From NCBI GenBank assembly GCA_963082975.1, contig OY720346.1:30188720-30252719 (forward strand): 64,000 bases of DNA. Reading direction: 5' to 3'. Source of the DNA: Labia minor. Its lineage: Eukaryota; Arthropoda; Insecta; Dermaptera; Spongiphoridae. Positions within the stretch are counted from its first letter, which is position 1, and every line of letters begins with the position of its first letter. Under the pieces are notes generated by a model. It searched no databases and was not told the origin of the DNA. It saw only the letters and a program-made list of their open reading frames with translations. A program made the translations under genes and the position numbers. This document shows positions 31,021 through 44,170 of this stretch, in pieces.

Positions 31021-34000
31021 TTGGAGCGTATCTTTTGGACTTGACTCTTAGATCTTGTTACAATATATAAATTTTATATTATACATACAATATTATAGTA
31101 TATTATATTTGTTTATATATATATAAATGAATAAATACTAGTTCAAGTTTACTTCTTACTAGGAAATAATTTAAAAAGATTAATGCAAGAGAATATCATT
31201 ATTTTAAACTATAAACCATGAACTTTTTGCTTAGTACGTATAACAAAATTGTATATTGTTGTAGAATATTTAATATCAATGATGACTAATATTTGTATAA
31301 TTATATATATATAATAGGACGTGTAAATATTATGATAAATAATATCATTAATCATAGAGACAACCTCAAACGGATGAATAAAATAAATATTTCAATAAAA
31401 TTCAATCCATTTCTTTAATTGAATAATCTTTTTAAGAATATCTAATTTATTTATGAATTTAATTTAATTTATAGTAATTACTTTTAAAAGCGTTATTTAC
31501 ATCTATCAACAGAAATCTTTACTTCATTAGTGTTTACCAAAATAAAGTATGTGTACGAATTTTTATCAAAAATTATTTATACTTATCTTGTCCGCGTTAA
31601 AGTAATTCCTCTCATACCAACAAATTTACCCTTCTTTTTTATTAACCCTCTTTTATTTTGATAGAGCCTTAAGATCTTCAGTGATATAGTTTTTATCTCC
31701 TTAATCCTTACAAATCTCTGTCCTTACATAGATCTCTTCAATTTTTGGCACAGAAAAAAGTCTCAGGAAGCCAAATACTGTTTTGGGTTAAAAAAATTAT
31801 TCACGAGCAATCATGAAAAATGTTTAAATTGTTTTATCCTTCATAACTTCAAGTTAATACTAACAACCGACTAAGAACCTGATTCACTACGACATGATAG
31901 TCGAAGAAAACATTGAGTAAACTTTGACAGGAAGAGCTTTTTCCACTTATAAACATTTTTTTGAGGAGTCAACGAAAGCAACTATCAACATTTCAAGGAA
32001 TTATGAGCACTTAAATACATTTTCTACACATAATTTGATGTAAATTCATTGAACCCCTTCAAACTTTTATGTCTCTCACAACTGTAGGCACCCCGAGAAA
32101 TTTCAAAAGTCACCTTGCTTTTTGATCACAACTCTTATATTAAATTTATAATTTATAATCTTATGAACTAACCTTCTAAAAAAGTTTTAGGGCTTTATTT
32201 TTTTTTTGATTTATAAAAACGGTGGACATTAAAGAGAGCATGAGTTAGATTTAGATCATCCTCTCAACAAATTAAGATTTGTTATATTGCGAATTTTTAC
32301 TTTCCTTTATGCATACATGTTACATATCCATCTTTTAATATATGTATTCTAATAAATGAGTATTGAATAAAAAATTATTTTTTATCTAAGGCAGTGGTTT
32401 CCAACCTTTCTTGCGCCCCCTTAATTTTTGTAATAATCTAATTACTCACATAATATGATAATTTATTTAATGGGCTACAAAATAACACATACACATTACA
32501 AACCAACAGACACTTAATTAAGCAAAAATATATTATAGATTATTATAGATTTTAGAAAAAAAATTGGTTCTAATACATTCGCGCCTTCCTTACAACTGAT
32601 TCGCGCCCTTCAGGGGTGGGGGGGGGGGGAAAGTAGCCCCTAAACTAAGGCGTTTTGCTTAATGTTGAAGCGAATTTTCATTAAATTTGAAAATCTTAAA
32701 AGCCTAGTACTATTTTTAAAAAATAATTTTAAAGATTTTGTTTAAAATAAATATTATTTTGGTCATTCTGAAATGGCATTACATATAATTTTAATTAATT
32801 GTCTTTATATTCTTGGTTGTATGTTGGACAAGCCGAAACAAAATAAAATATTGTTGAACCTGTCTGATCACCTGGGCCACTAGTAAAGGAGTTAAAAAAA
32901 AGGAATTCTCTTAACTCTTTCATACGGGTTGGAATAAAGTTAGTTTGGAAAGGAACCCTGAAACAAATTTCACCAAAAGAAAGCAGTACGTTTGACTATC
33001 AGTGCTTAGGAGTTTCGTCTTGGATAACCTGATCAGAAAGGAAGTAAACAAGTTGAATAAATGCAACTATTAAATCCTAATATGTATGGATTTGTAAAAC
33101 AAAGGTTAGGTTCACTTTTTACAAATAAAAGAATAAATGTTTCTTCCCACGTTATACATTTAATGCAATAAGATAAAAGAGATTTATATAAAATAAAAAT
33201 AAAAATAAAAATCAAATTTATATAAAAAATTAGAAAGGAGATAATCCTTTAAATTCACAAATTTAATACAAACATGTTAAGGAATGCTCATCTAAACAAA
33301 ACAATTTACAAAAAAATAATGATATTAATGCCTCAACAGAGTTTACAATGCACGTGGTCCACAACAAGTCTAAAAGGCAAGTTCACAACAAGAAATGTAA
33401 AAAGCAAGTGAAGTGACCAGCTCACCAGCTCTCCAGGTCACGGAATCACGTGACCCTTTTTTCACCACAGCCCAAACAACATGACCACGTGTTTGGATAT
33501 AAACATACAAAAAAATATATATATAAAAAGAAAAACTTATAAAAATTATAAATAAATTGATATTAAAATAATTAAATCTAAATCGGGGTGAGGCTTTAAC
33601 AATGTAGTCTATTGAAAATGAAAATATTATAGTTGAATATAGACATTGATAGTTCAATTAGATAAAATACAACACGATTTGTTTATATTTATATACAAAC
33701 GATCACTTGCAAGTGACAAAACTTTTGCTTGACATGCACACACTCCACCACACAAGTGTTTCTGTATCGGATTGGTAAACTAAAAATAAACAATCGTTAA
33801 ACAACAGAGAGATTTTAAACAAGATGACTCTGCCTTTAACTTTGGTTATGTTTCTTTCTGATATTGAGTTCGTATATAATATATCTGATTGAAAAGAATA
33901 CTTATAATGCCCTACACGTTAGAATAAACTTGTATTTTGATTTTTTAGGGAAGAAGGTGGATATGGAATAGTAAAATATAATATAAATTTAATAGTTAAA

Positions 34001-34445
34001 AGGTAAAGTGTGAGGGATTTATTGATTCTATAATTTTAAATTTTTAAAAAGATTGTTAATCACACATTTTCGAAAACGGTGTAATTAGATTTCATAAAAA
34101 TAAGATTTAAACAGGTATTAGAAATTATATAAAACTAAAATATAATTATTATATTAATTCTATACTATTAGTCATGAACCGTAGTTACCAACAATTATCT
34201 GAGTGTTGATATTGAAGGTGATGATTACTAGATCCAGGATGTTCAACCTTTAAGTTTTCCATGACTGCATTGTAGAAAGATTGTAGAAGACCGGAGCTTT
34301 GCGCAACAATAGTGCTTCGCCAAATGTTTAAATACAGCAGGATATTATAAAAAACATTTCTTAATTTTTGTAAATAATACAACAAATATTTTAAAGATAT
34401 ATAAATTTGTATTTTTTTATAGGAATTGACCGTGATCATATCATA
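31021..34445. other. Non-coding stretch
   Basis: No gene supported. Short low-complexity open frames only. A possible hAT end at 32394 is listed separately. 33355-33500 is less A+T rich (GGTCACGGAATCACGTGACC palindromic words) but shows no coding signal. Confidence 0.4.
32394..32640 (+). mobile_element. Possible hAT-like terminus
   Basis: CAGTGGTTTCCAACC followed by TTGCGCCCCC resembles Charlie-like hAT ends, and GCGCCCTTCAGG with a G-run appears about 200 bp later. No matching right end or target duplication was found. Confidence 0.35.
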
Positions 34446-34664
34446 TACTAGTATGTTCAATAAGTTCGCGGAGCGAGAGGGACGTCCAAAAACTGCATCA
34501 ACACCGCAAATCATCGGAAAAATACAAGATATGGTATTGGAAGACCGTCAATTGACTGAAGGAGATTTAACAGAGGCTTTAGGCATTTCATTAGGCACAG
34601 TGAGCAATATTTTGAGTATTAATTTGCGCGTTAAGTTCTGCGAACTTATTGAACAACCTATTAT
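34446..34664 (+). mobile_element. Deleted mariner (MITE-like)
   Basis: Ends are inverted: TATGTTCAATAAGTTCGCGG on the left, and CGAACTTATTGAACAACC on the right. The inside keeps a helix-turn-helix piece of a mariner transposase: GRPKTASTPQIIGKIQDMV and TEALGISLGTVSNIL. Same family as 37310. Confidence 0.8.
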
Positions 34665-36202
34665 TACAAAAACTAAGATCCTAAGATATCACATTTAATT
34701 ACATTTAGTGGTTTTTGTATGTGTATGTATTGTGGTTCATTGAACCACCAACTAAGAGACTATTCCCAAATTTTGAGCATGCTCTGTCATTTAATTTGTA
34801 TTGGATAATAATTATAATAGACAACTATGTGAATTTCGTTCAGATTTAGTCCTCTGTGACTAATTTCTGTTCCAAAAACTGAAGAATGGCTCGATAGTAA
34901 GACAGGTCGAATGAAGAGGTCATTAAGGAATAAAAATAATTGAAAAAACTCTAGAGTAAAGTTATAAACTAAAAGAAGACTACGTTGAGAAAAAACACTT
35001 TTTTGTTGCTTATGGGAATATATTATATTAATAACGTCACTCACTCATTAAAATACCTTCGTATATATATATACATATATTAGAAAGGCGATGCGTGAAA
35101 AATTCAAATTTGAGTTTAAAACAAAAATACACGCATGAAGGTTTCCTGAATTCTAAAAACATAATCCCTTAAAAATGTATCTTATAAAATAATCCTTTAA
35201 AATGTGTGTGTTTCTCAGTTAAATAGCGTAGAATCGGTATACAAATCTGATATTCCGTATTTAAGATATGGATATGGCTAAGATGTTACAATAATTCGTC
35301 AAAATAAGCCGATGAATAAACCAGAAATGGCACTTTGATTTTAGATTTTTTTTTGCAGTTCCCCAAAAATGGCTCTAAATATATTAAGTTCGATCCGTCA
35401 AATTTCAAACAAAGAAATTTTATTCTGAAATTAATAACGTTATCATATTGTTAATAGTAGCAAAAGATAGAACGATAATTAACTTAATGAGAAAATTGTA
35501 AGAAGTAACGTAAATGAAAGTTGTGTGATGCTCTCGCATTAGTTGGTTAGTTTTTACTGTTATTAATAATAGTGAGTTTATTTGTAACAAACGTAAGACA
35601 TCTTTTTTTTTAATTATTTTAAAGTACTCCGCCAAATTTTTCATCTAAACAAAATGTTCGCTGCATTTAAAAAGATTAAGAACCAAACACTGACCAAGAC
35701 AAATGAGATAAATATCTAAGGTCGGTTCTATTTTGAAAACAATTGTAAATAAAATAATTTTATTTTATTTCGGACGATTTATTATAATAAAAAAATAAAA
35801 TAAAATATGTTCAGTTTTATATGGTTTATGTGTAATCTAAAGAAAATATTTTCTTTTGTTTTTTCTGATTAAAATTAATTCTACCGATAATTTAGAATCA
35901 TTTTTATAGTGACAAGTTTAAGTTGGGTAGTTTGTTTCTCATTTGGTATTTAAAATATGAATTTTTTAATTAAGATAAGAAAATCCTTCTATTTTTTTCT
36001 TTATACGATTAAAAGAAAAATATTTTTATATTTTCACTCCCCCTCCTCCTCTTTCTTCTTCACTCCGCACTTCTCGGTCTAACTCTAATTATTTATTTAG
36101 GCTCTTTTCACATAAGCTGTTTGTTAAGTTTAGATGCAAAATAATAAACCTCTGCTCGTTGAAGTGGAGAGTTGGTCGATAGTGAGTGTTTTTGTTGCGC
36201 CA

Positions 36203-36229
36203 TGTGTGTGTGTGTGTGTGTGTGTGTGT
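36203..36229. repeat. (TG)n microsatellite
   Basis: Uninterrupted TG dinucleotides. Confidence 0.95.
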
Positions 36230-36849
36230 ACTCACTGGCACCTTCGTTGGTACCATCGATTGAAAAGTTTGTATGATTTGAAATATATAAAATTTCTAAT
36301 CACAAATCATAACTATTATATAAGAAAAATATTTATATTTCTTATTTAATGATAACCCGATTGGACAAAATAAGATATTAATATTTCATATTTATAAGAA
36401 TAATTGAAGGGGGACTATCGTTTGCCCCATTCCCCTAATTATATATCGAATTACTCATGTAAATATACTACTATATTTTATTCTTTTAGTCATTCAGTCA
36501 ATTCTGGACTATCACTGAAATAAAACGTGTTTTTTTACATGGTTAACTACAGATATAGGGCTAAAAATAGATAAACATAACTCAGAATATTTTAAATAAA
36601 CCACTTATTTAATTAATTAATATTCCAGTTAGGACCGAAGTGATAATTCAAGTTTTAAAAATTTCATCGAGCAGGTACTGTCTATTTTCTATCCCTATAA
36701 GTTGGATATTGTTAATCTATGAAGCTATTTATTATCATCAGTGTTTCTCATAACTTTATTCGAGCGAAATGATAATATGATTTTATTGATGGCTGATGAA
36801 GTCCACTTTGATCTTAACATGGATCTGTAAGTGAATAGTCAATTTGAAG

Positions 36850-36954
36850 GAAATTTGAACTTGGCAGGTTAATTTATACATATAAATAATAAATATAATT
36901 ATACAATTAATCTAGAGTTATGTACAGCACGAAAACCTGCCAAGTTCAAATTTC
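36850..36954. repeat. Perfect 21-bp inverted repeat, 63-bp spacer
   Basis: Arm cores ATTTGAACTTGGCAGG (from 36852) and CCTGCCAAGTTCAAAT; arms are 36850-36870 and 36934-36954. Confidence 0.9.
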
Positions 36955-37309
36955 TAAGTATTATAATTTTAGATATTTTAAACCAAGTACCTACGTATTT
37001 TAACAACTATACCATATTTTAAGTTGGGTGTATGGTAAAGTGAATTTCGGCCAGATGGACCGTTGACGCGAATAAAGTGGCGTGCCTGGATGCAGGAGGC
37101 GGAGGACTGGGTGTGGTGGCGATTCTTGGGAATGCCAAATGTTTGTTTACCAGTGGATCAGACTGTTGATGAAAATGATTATGATTGATTTTAAAGTGCA
37201 TCTAAACTTGGCATTGGGATGGATTTGAACCCTTTTTTAGGCAAACAAATAGCCAATAGGAACTTGGCCCCCTTTTTAACAGGTATGTTTTTGATTAGAT
37301 ATATATATA

Positions 37310-38010
37310 CTAGGGTGTTCAAAAAGTTCGCGGAGCGCCATCTATTCGTCAATAGACTGAAAGAGATTAACAGAGGTTTTAGACATTTCATTGGGCACAG
37401 TGAGCAATATTTTTAGTGTTAATTTGGGTTTTAAAAAAAAAATGTGTAAAATGGGTTCCGCATTATCTAACGATGGAGGAAAAACACATTCGGATGCAAC
37501 TTTGTCGATTTTTCACAATGGATGAGACTTAGGTCTACCATCATGATCCTGAAACAAAACAGGAGGCTAAGGAGTGGTGTGTACCAGACTCTTCGGCGCC
37601 GAAGCGAGTAGGTGTGCAAAAATCAGCCAAGAAGGCGTTAGTATCAGTTTTTGGGGATGAAAATGGAATTTTGTTTATAGATTACCTTCAAACTGGCAAA
37701 ACAATCAATTTGGATTATTATTGTAACCTTTTGAATCGATTAGACGAAAAAATTCGTGAAAGAAGACCCGGATTACAGAAAAAGAAAATCATTTTCCACC
37801 AAGATAACGCACCGGCGCACAAACCATTGCTAAAAGAACTGAATTGAAGTACGAATTATTGCAACATCCAGCCTCTTCGCCATATTTAGCTCCCTCCGAC
37901 TTCTGACTCTTCCCACACCTCAACACAGTCAAGGGATCCATAAATTAGAAGACCGTTGGAATAAGTGTATTGAAACTACGCTGAAAAATAAATTCCTATT
38001 TACAAATAAA
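37310..38010 (+). pseudogene. mariner transposase, broken copy
   Basis: The left TIR (AGGGTGTTCAAAAAGTTCGC) follows TA. Inside, in shifting frames: a helix-turn-helix remnant (HFIGHSEQYF region), a decayed FFTMDET-like segment, a central reading GILFIDYLQTGKTINLDYY then KKKIIFHQDNAPAHK (the second catalytic Asp of the D,D34D triad), and an RWNKCIE C-terminus. Frameshifts and stops break it and no right TIR was found. The order is that of mariner transposases, which cut and paste their element at TA. Confidence 0.85.
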
Positions 38011-39195
38011 AATTGGTTTAAATGGTATAAATATTATAATTGATACAAAATTCGAAAATAAAAATAAATAAAAAGGTTAAATACGATAAGAGAAGAGACT
38101 AAGTAGATGAGTGTATATGTATGTACACACATGTAGGTATATATATATAATAAACAGTCTCTCTTTAAAATATCATGGCTGATGGCCAAATGCCTCGGTT
38201 AAACAGCTTAAATGCGTGTCTTGTATTGGGATGAGAATATTTTTAGTCACTCCATTGGGCAATTTTACATCAGTAGTAGCATGGTTGTTTGCAAAGCACC
38301 CTAAACGACACAAGTGATATGATGGTCAGTTTTAATTTTCTACATTTGTCTACTGAAAGGAAAAGAAAAACTATATATTCTTTTTTTATTTTATTTTACA
38401 CATGTAAGTTAAAACAGTCATCAGTATATCTATCACATGACATTATGACCAATATATTTTAAACCAGGGTAGCAGGTGGTTTCTCTCTCACACACATCTT
38501 TTTTATACAAATTTATCTATGTTCTCTATGTCAAATAATTTAACATAAAAACAAAAAATAAACAATCCATCTTTGAAAATTGAAATTTGAGAGATTAATA
38601 ATTAATTTTAAATCAACTGTAAAAATATATTTTTATTTGTTTGTTTTCTAAATAAATTAATAAATATTAACCAGCACACACTCGCAACAACTTTCCGAGC
38701 TAGTTATGAATCATTAAGTTTATAATAAAAAATACTTTGTTAAATTAAGAAAATATCTATTAAAATGATTGTTGAGATTTCATTGAATAACAGGAAATTC
38801 TAGTTTGTTATAAAGATTTTTAATTTTTTTTAGATATTTTCTCTTCAAATTTGCTGTATATCCATTTTTTTTAAATAGTTAAAATATCATTTATTACACT
38901 GATTCATTTTTGAGAACTTCTTTCTTTGGATGCGCGATTATTTATTTTTAAATAGATTTTCCAAGTACTTTTGATTCAATTTTGATTTAAATTCGTTTTC
39001 CTTTCAAATAATAAAATTATTTGCTCCTACAAGTTATGCAACTAAATTAACATCCCTGAAATATTATTAACTAAATTTCCTAGGAGAAATTTATAATATA
39101 AATAATGGATCAATAATAATAATAATAATGAATTGATATAAAAATACTCAAACACTGATATCATTTTTTCAATCTTTTTTTCCTTATTTATTTAG
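38011..39195. other. A+T-rich, probably intronic
   Basis: No coding signal. Ends in a polypyrimidine tract and TTTAG that forms the acceptor of the exon at 39196. Confidence 0.4.
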
Positions 39196-39279
39196 AAAAT
39201 TATCAGCAAATGAGACGAAATAGAGATTCTATTGCAGCTTCAGGGCGCTATCGGCTTCATCTTCCTATATTAGACAAAG
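39196..39279 (+). CDS. Internal exon of unidentified gene (exon a)
   Basis: 84 bases between TATTTATTTAG and GTAATC. Reading phase 1 gives NYQQMRRNRDSIAASGRYR followed by LHLPILDK, with no stop. The exon is entered and left in phase 1, so the next exon continues the frame. RRNRDS is a basic stretch that could be a kinase site, but that is only a motif. I do not recognise the protein. Support comes from splice consensus, phase match with 39925 and lower A+T content than the surrounding DNA. First and last exons of the gene are not visible. Confidence 0.55.
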
Positions 39280-39924
39280 GTAATCAATTTATGTATTTAT
39301 TGTTATTATATACTAACTTGTCAGTGTAAGAAGCCCTTATGAAGCCCCCCCCCCCAATTTATTTACTTGTATAACAGCCCCTACAATCTTTGGTTATATT
39401 ATTTTCATGTATAATTTCTTTTCTTTTCCATTCACAAATCAAGATTTTAAGATAAAAGCGAGATTGACATAAAATTTACTAACTTGTCAAACAGAAATTT
39501 AAAAAGATTGTACAAGTAAATTTATTTTATCGTGCAATTAATTATAAATTTCTTTGAAATGTGTTCCAGTAAAATAAAATTCTTAATTTTATTTATAAGA
39601 ATTTCTTCCCTCTTTTATTTTAAATTCACTGATAAAAATGACATTCAACTCGAAAATATCTGGCATTTACCAACCATATTCCTTTAGCAACCGTTCCTAC
39701 CTATCCAATCCATATGATCCATTTGATCCTCTCCCAATTCACACCAATAGTATTTATCTTATTATAACCATTAATTAATCTATAAATGCAATGTAATTCA
39801 AAATTTAGATTTTAACGAAAGTACACGTTTTACTAACCCATTAATATTAATAATAATGATAATAATTATACAGAATTATAATAATAAAGACTATTGAATA
39901 AATGAAAATGTAATTCATGTTTAG

Positions 39925-40131
39925 GTGTTTGTGGTGAGAATGTTCCTGTTACGATATCATCATCATCATCATCATCATCTACACCACTTGAGACATCCTC
40001 TTCCTCGACGCGTGAGCGTCGTGTACGTTTTCGTTTGCCTTCGTTGGGCGGCGCTGTACGTCTCGAGGACGGCGGTGGTAGTGGATTGTCCACCGTCGCC
40101 GGAGTGCGCGCCTGGCTCCTCTCCAGATCAG
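39925..40131 (+). CDS. Internal exon of unidentified gene (exon b)
   Basis: 207 bases between CATGTTTAG and GTACGG, entered and left in phase 1. Markedly G+C rich from 40000 on, unlike the flanks. Joined to exon a it reads GVCGENVPVTI, a run of eight serines, TPLETSSSSTRERRVRFR, LPSLGGAVRLEDGGG, then STVAGVRAWLLSRS. The serine run and basic stretch suggest a disordered, possibly phosphorylated segment between folded domains. The (ATC)n tract at 39958-39979 may vary in length. The reverse strand also has an open frame here (Asp-rich), a mirror of the same composition. Gene identity unknown. Confidence 0.6.
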
Positions 40132-42765
40132 GTACGGTCACCCCACAATTCATCTTCCAGTGGATCGATCAACTATCACTCCAGAACATAAACACTCACA
40201 TTGGGGTAAATAAATAAATTATCAACAACCAATCAATCATTCCGTCCCCCTCTTATAAAATAAATAAATAAATATATTTATTTTCGTTTTTTTCTTGTCT
40301 CAATAGTAAAACATAAATCAATTTAATTTCCTATAAAATAAAATATTAATCTTCTCATACCTTCATCTGAATCAATCATAACCACCTGTAGCATTAACAA
40401 CAAAAACAATTCAATAAATTAATTTACGAATGGATATCCACTATACTATATAACTAACTAAATGATAATATAATAGTGATGATATCTATTACAAAATTCA
40501 CTATGAATAACCTATTATCTAAATATAAATTCCAAAGAATCAATTTGATTTATTTTCTTTTTTGTAAGCCAAAATTTATATCCGCCTACATTTCTTTTAT
40601 TAAACTAACATCTGGTTCTTTGACGTAAAAACTTACTCTGTTTTGTTTAGAACTTTTTTTTACAGTAATATGTAAATTATTTGGATTTAATTTAAAATAA
40701 ATATATATAATAATAATATTAGTAAATAAATAGTAAGAAAAAAAACAATTTTATTTAATATTAGAGTACATTGAGAGAATATCTTTTATTATTTATTTTT
40801 AGATTTACTGACTAAAGAATTTACATTCTATGATGTATAATTTAGTCAACATTTAAAATGTATTGTTATTGTTAATTTTAACCCTCATTTGGTGGATCAG
40901 TACTAATTAAACAACAAATGATAAATAGAAAATTAAAGTTAATCTCTTTCGATCAAAAAATTTATCTTTTTTTTTGTATTGGTATAGTTTTACAACTATA
41001 AAAGTGTAAAATTGTAATTATTTAATTAATTTATTCATATTTCTTCATGTTTTTAACAATATTTTTTAAACAATTGCTTAAAATCTCTAGAAATACGTGA
41101 ATATAGTAGAAAGTTTTTCATTTAATATTCAAAAAATGATGTTAATAGATTAAATCATGAAAATTTAACTTACTAGCAAACATGCAAAAAAGATCATTTT
41201 AAATTTAAATATTTAATGTATGTTTTATAGTTAGATTCATCTTAATATTCAAGAATTTTAATTTTTATTTTTAATTTATTATTGTTTAAATAATGGGCAA
41301 ACAGTGGGGGTTCATATTTAGTATTTTTTCATATCTATGACCCAATCCTAGGGTATAAAGTCCATAATTTTTTATTTTTATTTTTGACAATGCAAAAAAA
41401 ATCATTTTGTCGGCTATTATCACAAAAGGTTTATCTAAATATATCTATATCTAATCTCAATGCTAGAGTAATAAGGGATTTTTTCTAAGGAAGTTTATTA
41501 AATCCATGCATTAGTTTTGAACACAAAAAAATCATTTTTGTTTTTGGTCTTTTTTATTGTAATATGTAAACAGGTATCAATAAATATCAAATTTAAAACA
41601 TTTCAATGAATTAAAGAACTTAGAAATCTGACTTTTAAAAATTAATATATACTATTCAACTATAATACCTATTAGGTCTGATAATCTTCTAATCTTTCTT
41701 ATATCTTAAGTTAGAATTGATTAAAAGAATTATCTCCATTCTTTTTTTAATTATTGGTATTTGAATTATATTTATTTTTTTTTTCTTTCTAAATTAAAAA
41801 TCATGATTTATATATAATATGGCACTTTCAAGTTTTACATCTCTAAATAAAAAATTATTTTTTTATTGTAATATTTTCTCTCCATTATCTATATATGATA
41901 TTGAACTTAAGTTAGATATATTCTTTTCTAATTACTTTTATTTTCACGTTTATATTGTCTGTTCATCCCTTACTTAATATCAACTTGTCGTTTCCCAATT
42001 GAGTTGCTCTCTCGCTAATATTTTCTTATAAATTTGAACCGCTTGTCCTGCTCATCGAAATTTCCTTGTTTCACGATTATAACTATATAAGGCAAAAAAT
42101 GTTTGGAACTTTTAAAAATATTTTAAAAATTTGTTAAACAATCATATTTATAATACCTGATATAGAAAATATAATAGTACGTAAAAAATATTCAAAAAGG
42201 ATAATTATTAAAAAAATAAGATACAATAAAATCAATTTATAATTTATAATGATAAACTGATTTAAAATAATTTTAAAAAAATAGTGACTTAGGTACGTAT
42301 TAATTATGATTTCGTCCCGTTGAACGCGCGCCAACGTGATATTAGAAAAATATTATTATAATTATTATTTTATCCCCCTAACAACTTCTCTCTCCCCTTT
42401 AATTGACTGAGAATTGATGTCCCATTCAACTTAAATAAGTGGCGATACTATAATTTATAAGTACTATGACTAATTTAATTTGATAAAATGGATAAAAAGG
42501 ATCTTCAATAACTATAATAGTCTAAAAGAGAAATTGGCCAATTTTTACATTATACCAATTTGCTTATTTGCCTAGAATTCACACTCTTCTTAGACGTTAA
42601 TTTGATAATGTTAAATATTTGTTTTTAATTTTCCAATATTATACAATATTTTAATTGATTATTTTAGAAAAGTCAAAATTAGTATGAAATTATAAAAATC
42701 ACAGAAATGATCAAAATATATATAAAATAAAATCTATCTTCTAATTTTTTACATGTACACATATA
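40132..42765 (+). other. Probable intron, A+T rich
   Basis: Starts with the GTACGG donor of exon b. No exon-like G+C island with flanking splice sites was found up to the mariner cluster. The assumed intron continues to 50173 and holds four or five mariner pieces, a Helentron-like copy and an R1-like LINE. Confidence 0.4.
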
Positions 42766-43474
42766 CCAGGTGTAGAAGTATGAAACCCAAATTTTTTTTG
42801 TAAAAATTGCACGTCTGTTATTTGAAAATTATAAAAAATGTTTTATTCAAAATAGTTTTCTCTTTGGAATTTATACATTTCTCTCACTTCTTATGAATGC
42901 CAAAAAAAAAAACAATTCTTCCTTTGAAGCGAACCAGTTGTCGAGCCATTTTTCTATATTTTCATACAAATCAAAGTGTTGTTCCGTGAGTGCATGTCCC
43001 AATGACGCGAATAGATGGTAATCAGACGGAGCCAAGCCTGGAGAATAAGCCGCATACGCTAGTACTTCCCAAATGAACGCCTCGATCCTATTTGTAAGGG
43101 GGCCTTATCACATTATAAATGACTTTATGTTGCTTTTTTGCATATTCTCGTCGTTTTTCGTGTATTGCTCGATTCAAATCGATCATTTGTTGTTGGTTGC
43201 GATCACTGTTAACGGTTTCACCAGGTTTTAGTAGCTCATAATATATTATACACTTTTTTTACACTTTTTCGGTGGTTTCCTACGCTCCTCGTTTCTCACG
43301 TCAAAATCACCACTTTTAAATTTTTTAAACACTCAAAGCATTGAGATTTGCCACGAGCATGTCACCGTATGCTTCAACAAGCATTCTATGCTATTCTACT
43401 GCAGTTTTCCTCAAATGATAGCAGAAAACCAATGCTGTCCGCAACTCATAGTTCGTATGCACAAAACTCGACAT
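42766..43474 (-). pseudogene. mariner transposase remnant (Mos1-like TIR)
   Basis: The left end CCAGGTGTAGAAGTATGAAA follows TA and resembles the mauritiana-subfamily terminus. Reverse-strand pieces in order: MSSFVHTNYELRTALVFCYH then LVEAYGD (N-terminus, 43474 down), VYYELLKPGETVNSDRNQQQ then IHEKRREYAKKQHKVI (centre), and AYSPGLAPSDYHLFASLGHA with EKWLDNWFASKEE (C-terminal part). Stops and deletions remove both the first catalytic region and the HDNA.H motif. The right TIR is not seen. Non-functional. Confidence 0.85.
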
Positions 43475-43686
43475 GTTTGAGGTTATAGAAAAATATACCG
43501 GTGTGTGAAACTTAGGTTATTGTGTGTTGACCAACTTCGTCAGCTGTTAGAGGGAGAAGCGATCTTATGGTCTTTAAACTGATAGCGAGCACTATTTATA
43601 AGACCGCATTTTTTGCCTCTCTTATCCTTTATCATATATATATATACATATATATATATACATATATATATATGTATATATATATA

Positions 43687-44170
43687 CGAGGGTGGTCTGA
43701 AAAGTTTCCGTCTTGAACTAGAAAAACGATGTTTTTCAATTTTTTGTTTGTTTTATTTTTCAAAATTCAAGATAGCTGAGACCTATACGATGTCAGCTGA
43801 ACGTGTGCGAAATATTTTGCAAAACCATTTGAATATGGAAAGCTGTGTGCAACGTGGGTGTCGCATTTCCTAACGTTAGACCAAAAATTGCTTCGAAAAA
43901 CCATTTCTAACGACAATTTGGCGCTGTAGGCGTAATCCAAACGAATTTTTGCGTCGATTCTTAACTCTTGATGAGATTTAAATTAAATTAAATTAAATTT
44001 AAGCAATTAATTAAATAATTTATTAATTAATTAAATTAATTAAATTATTTAGAACACCGTTATAAGAAATGTATCAGTGTTGATGGAGATTATGTTGAAA
44101 AATATAGCAAAAAAAAATTGAAAAACATCGTTTTTCTTGGTCAGGTCGGAAACTTTTCAGACCACCCTCG
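43687..44170 (+). mobile_element. Deleted mariner, both TIRs present
   Basis: CGAGGGTGGTCTGAAAAG at both ends in inverted orientation. The similarity extends about 58 bp inward (including GAAAAACGATGTTTTTC), flanked by TA. The inside reads SAERVRNILQNHLNM then, after a frameshift, FLTLDQKLLRKTISNDNLAL and NEFLRRFLTLDE, a mariner N-terminal half. The C-terminal half with the remaining catalytic Asp residues is gone. Confidence 0.9.

Larger units (their letters stand above)
34665..37309. other. Non-coding stretch upstream of the three-exon gene
   Basis: No gene firmly supported. It contains an inverted repeat (36850-36954), a GT microsatellite (36203-36229) and a less A+T-rich patch at 37025-37140 with no clean frame. 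First exons of the gene at 39196 could lie here or further upstream. Confidence 0.4.

Noticed and set aside
36134..36182. Possible short exon (MQNNKPLLVEVESWSI) before a GTGAGT donor
   Set aside because: It would end in phase 0, which does not fit the exon at 39196 (needs phase 1), and the support is only one motif.
37025..37140. Less A+T-rich patch, readable as a LINE-like tail (WRAWMQEAEDWVWWR)
   Set aside because: Very short, in a frame with nearby stops, and no flanking element ends; too weak to call.
39866..40153. Reverse-strand Asp-rich open frame
   Set aside because: It is the mirror of exon b; the splice sites and phase support the plus strand.
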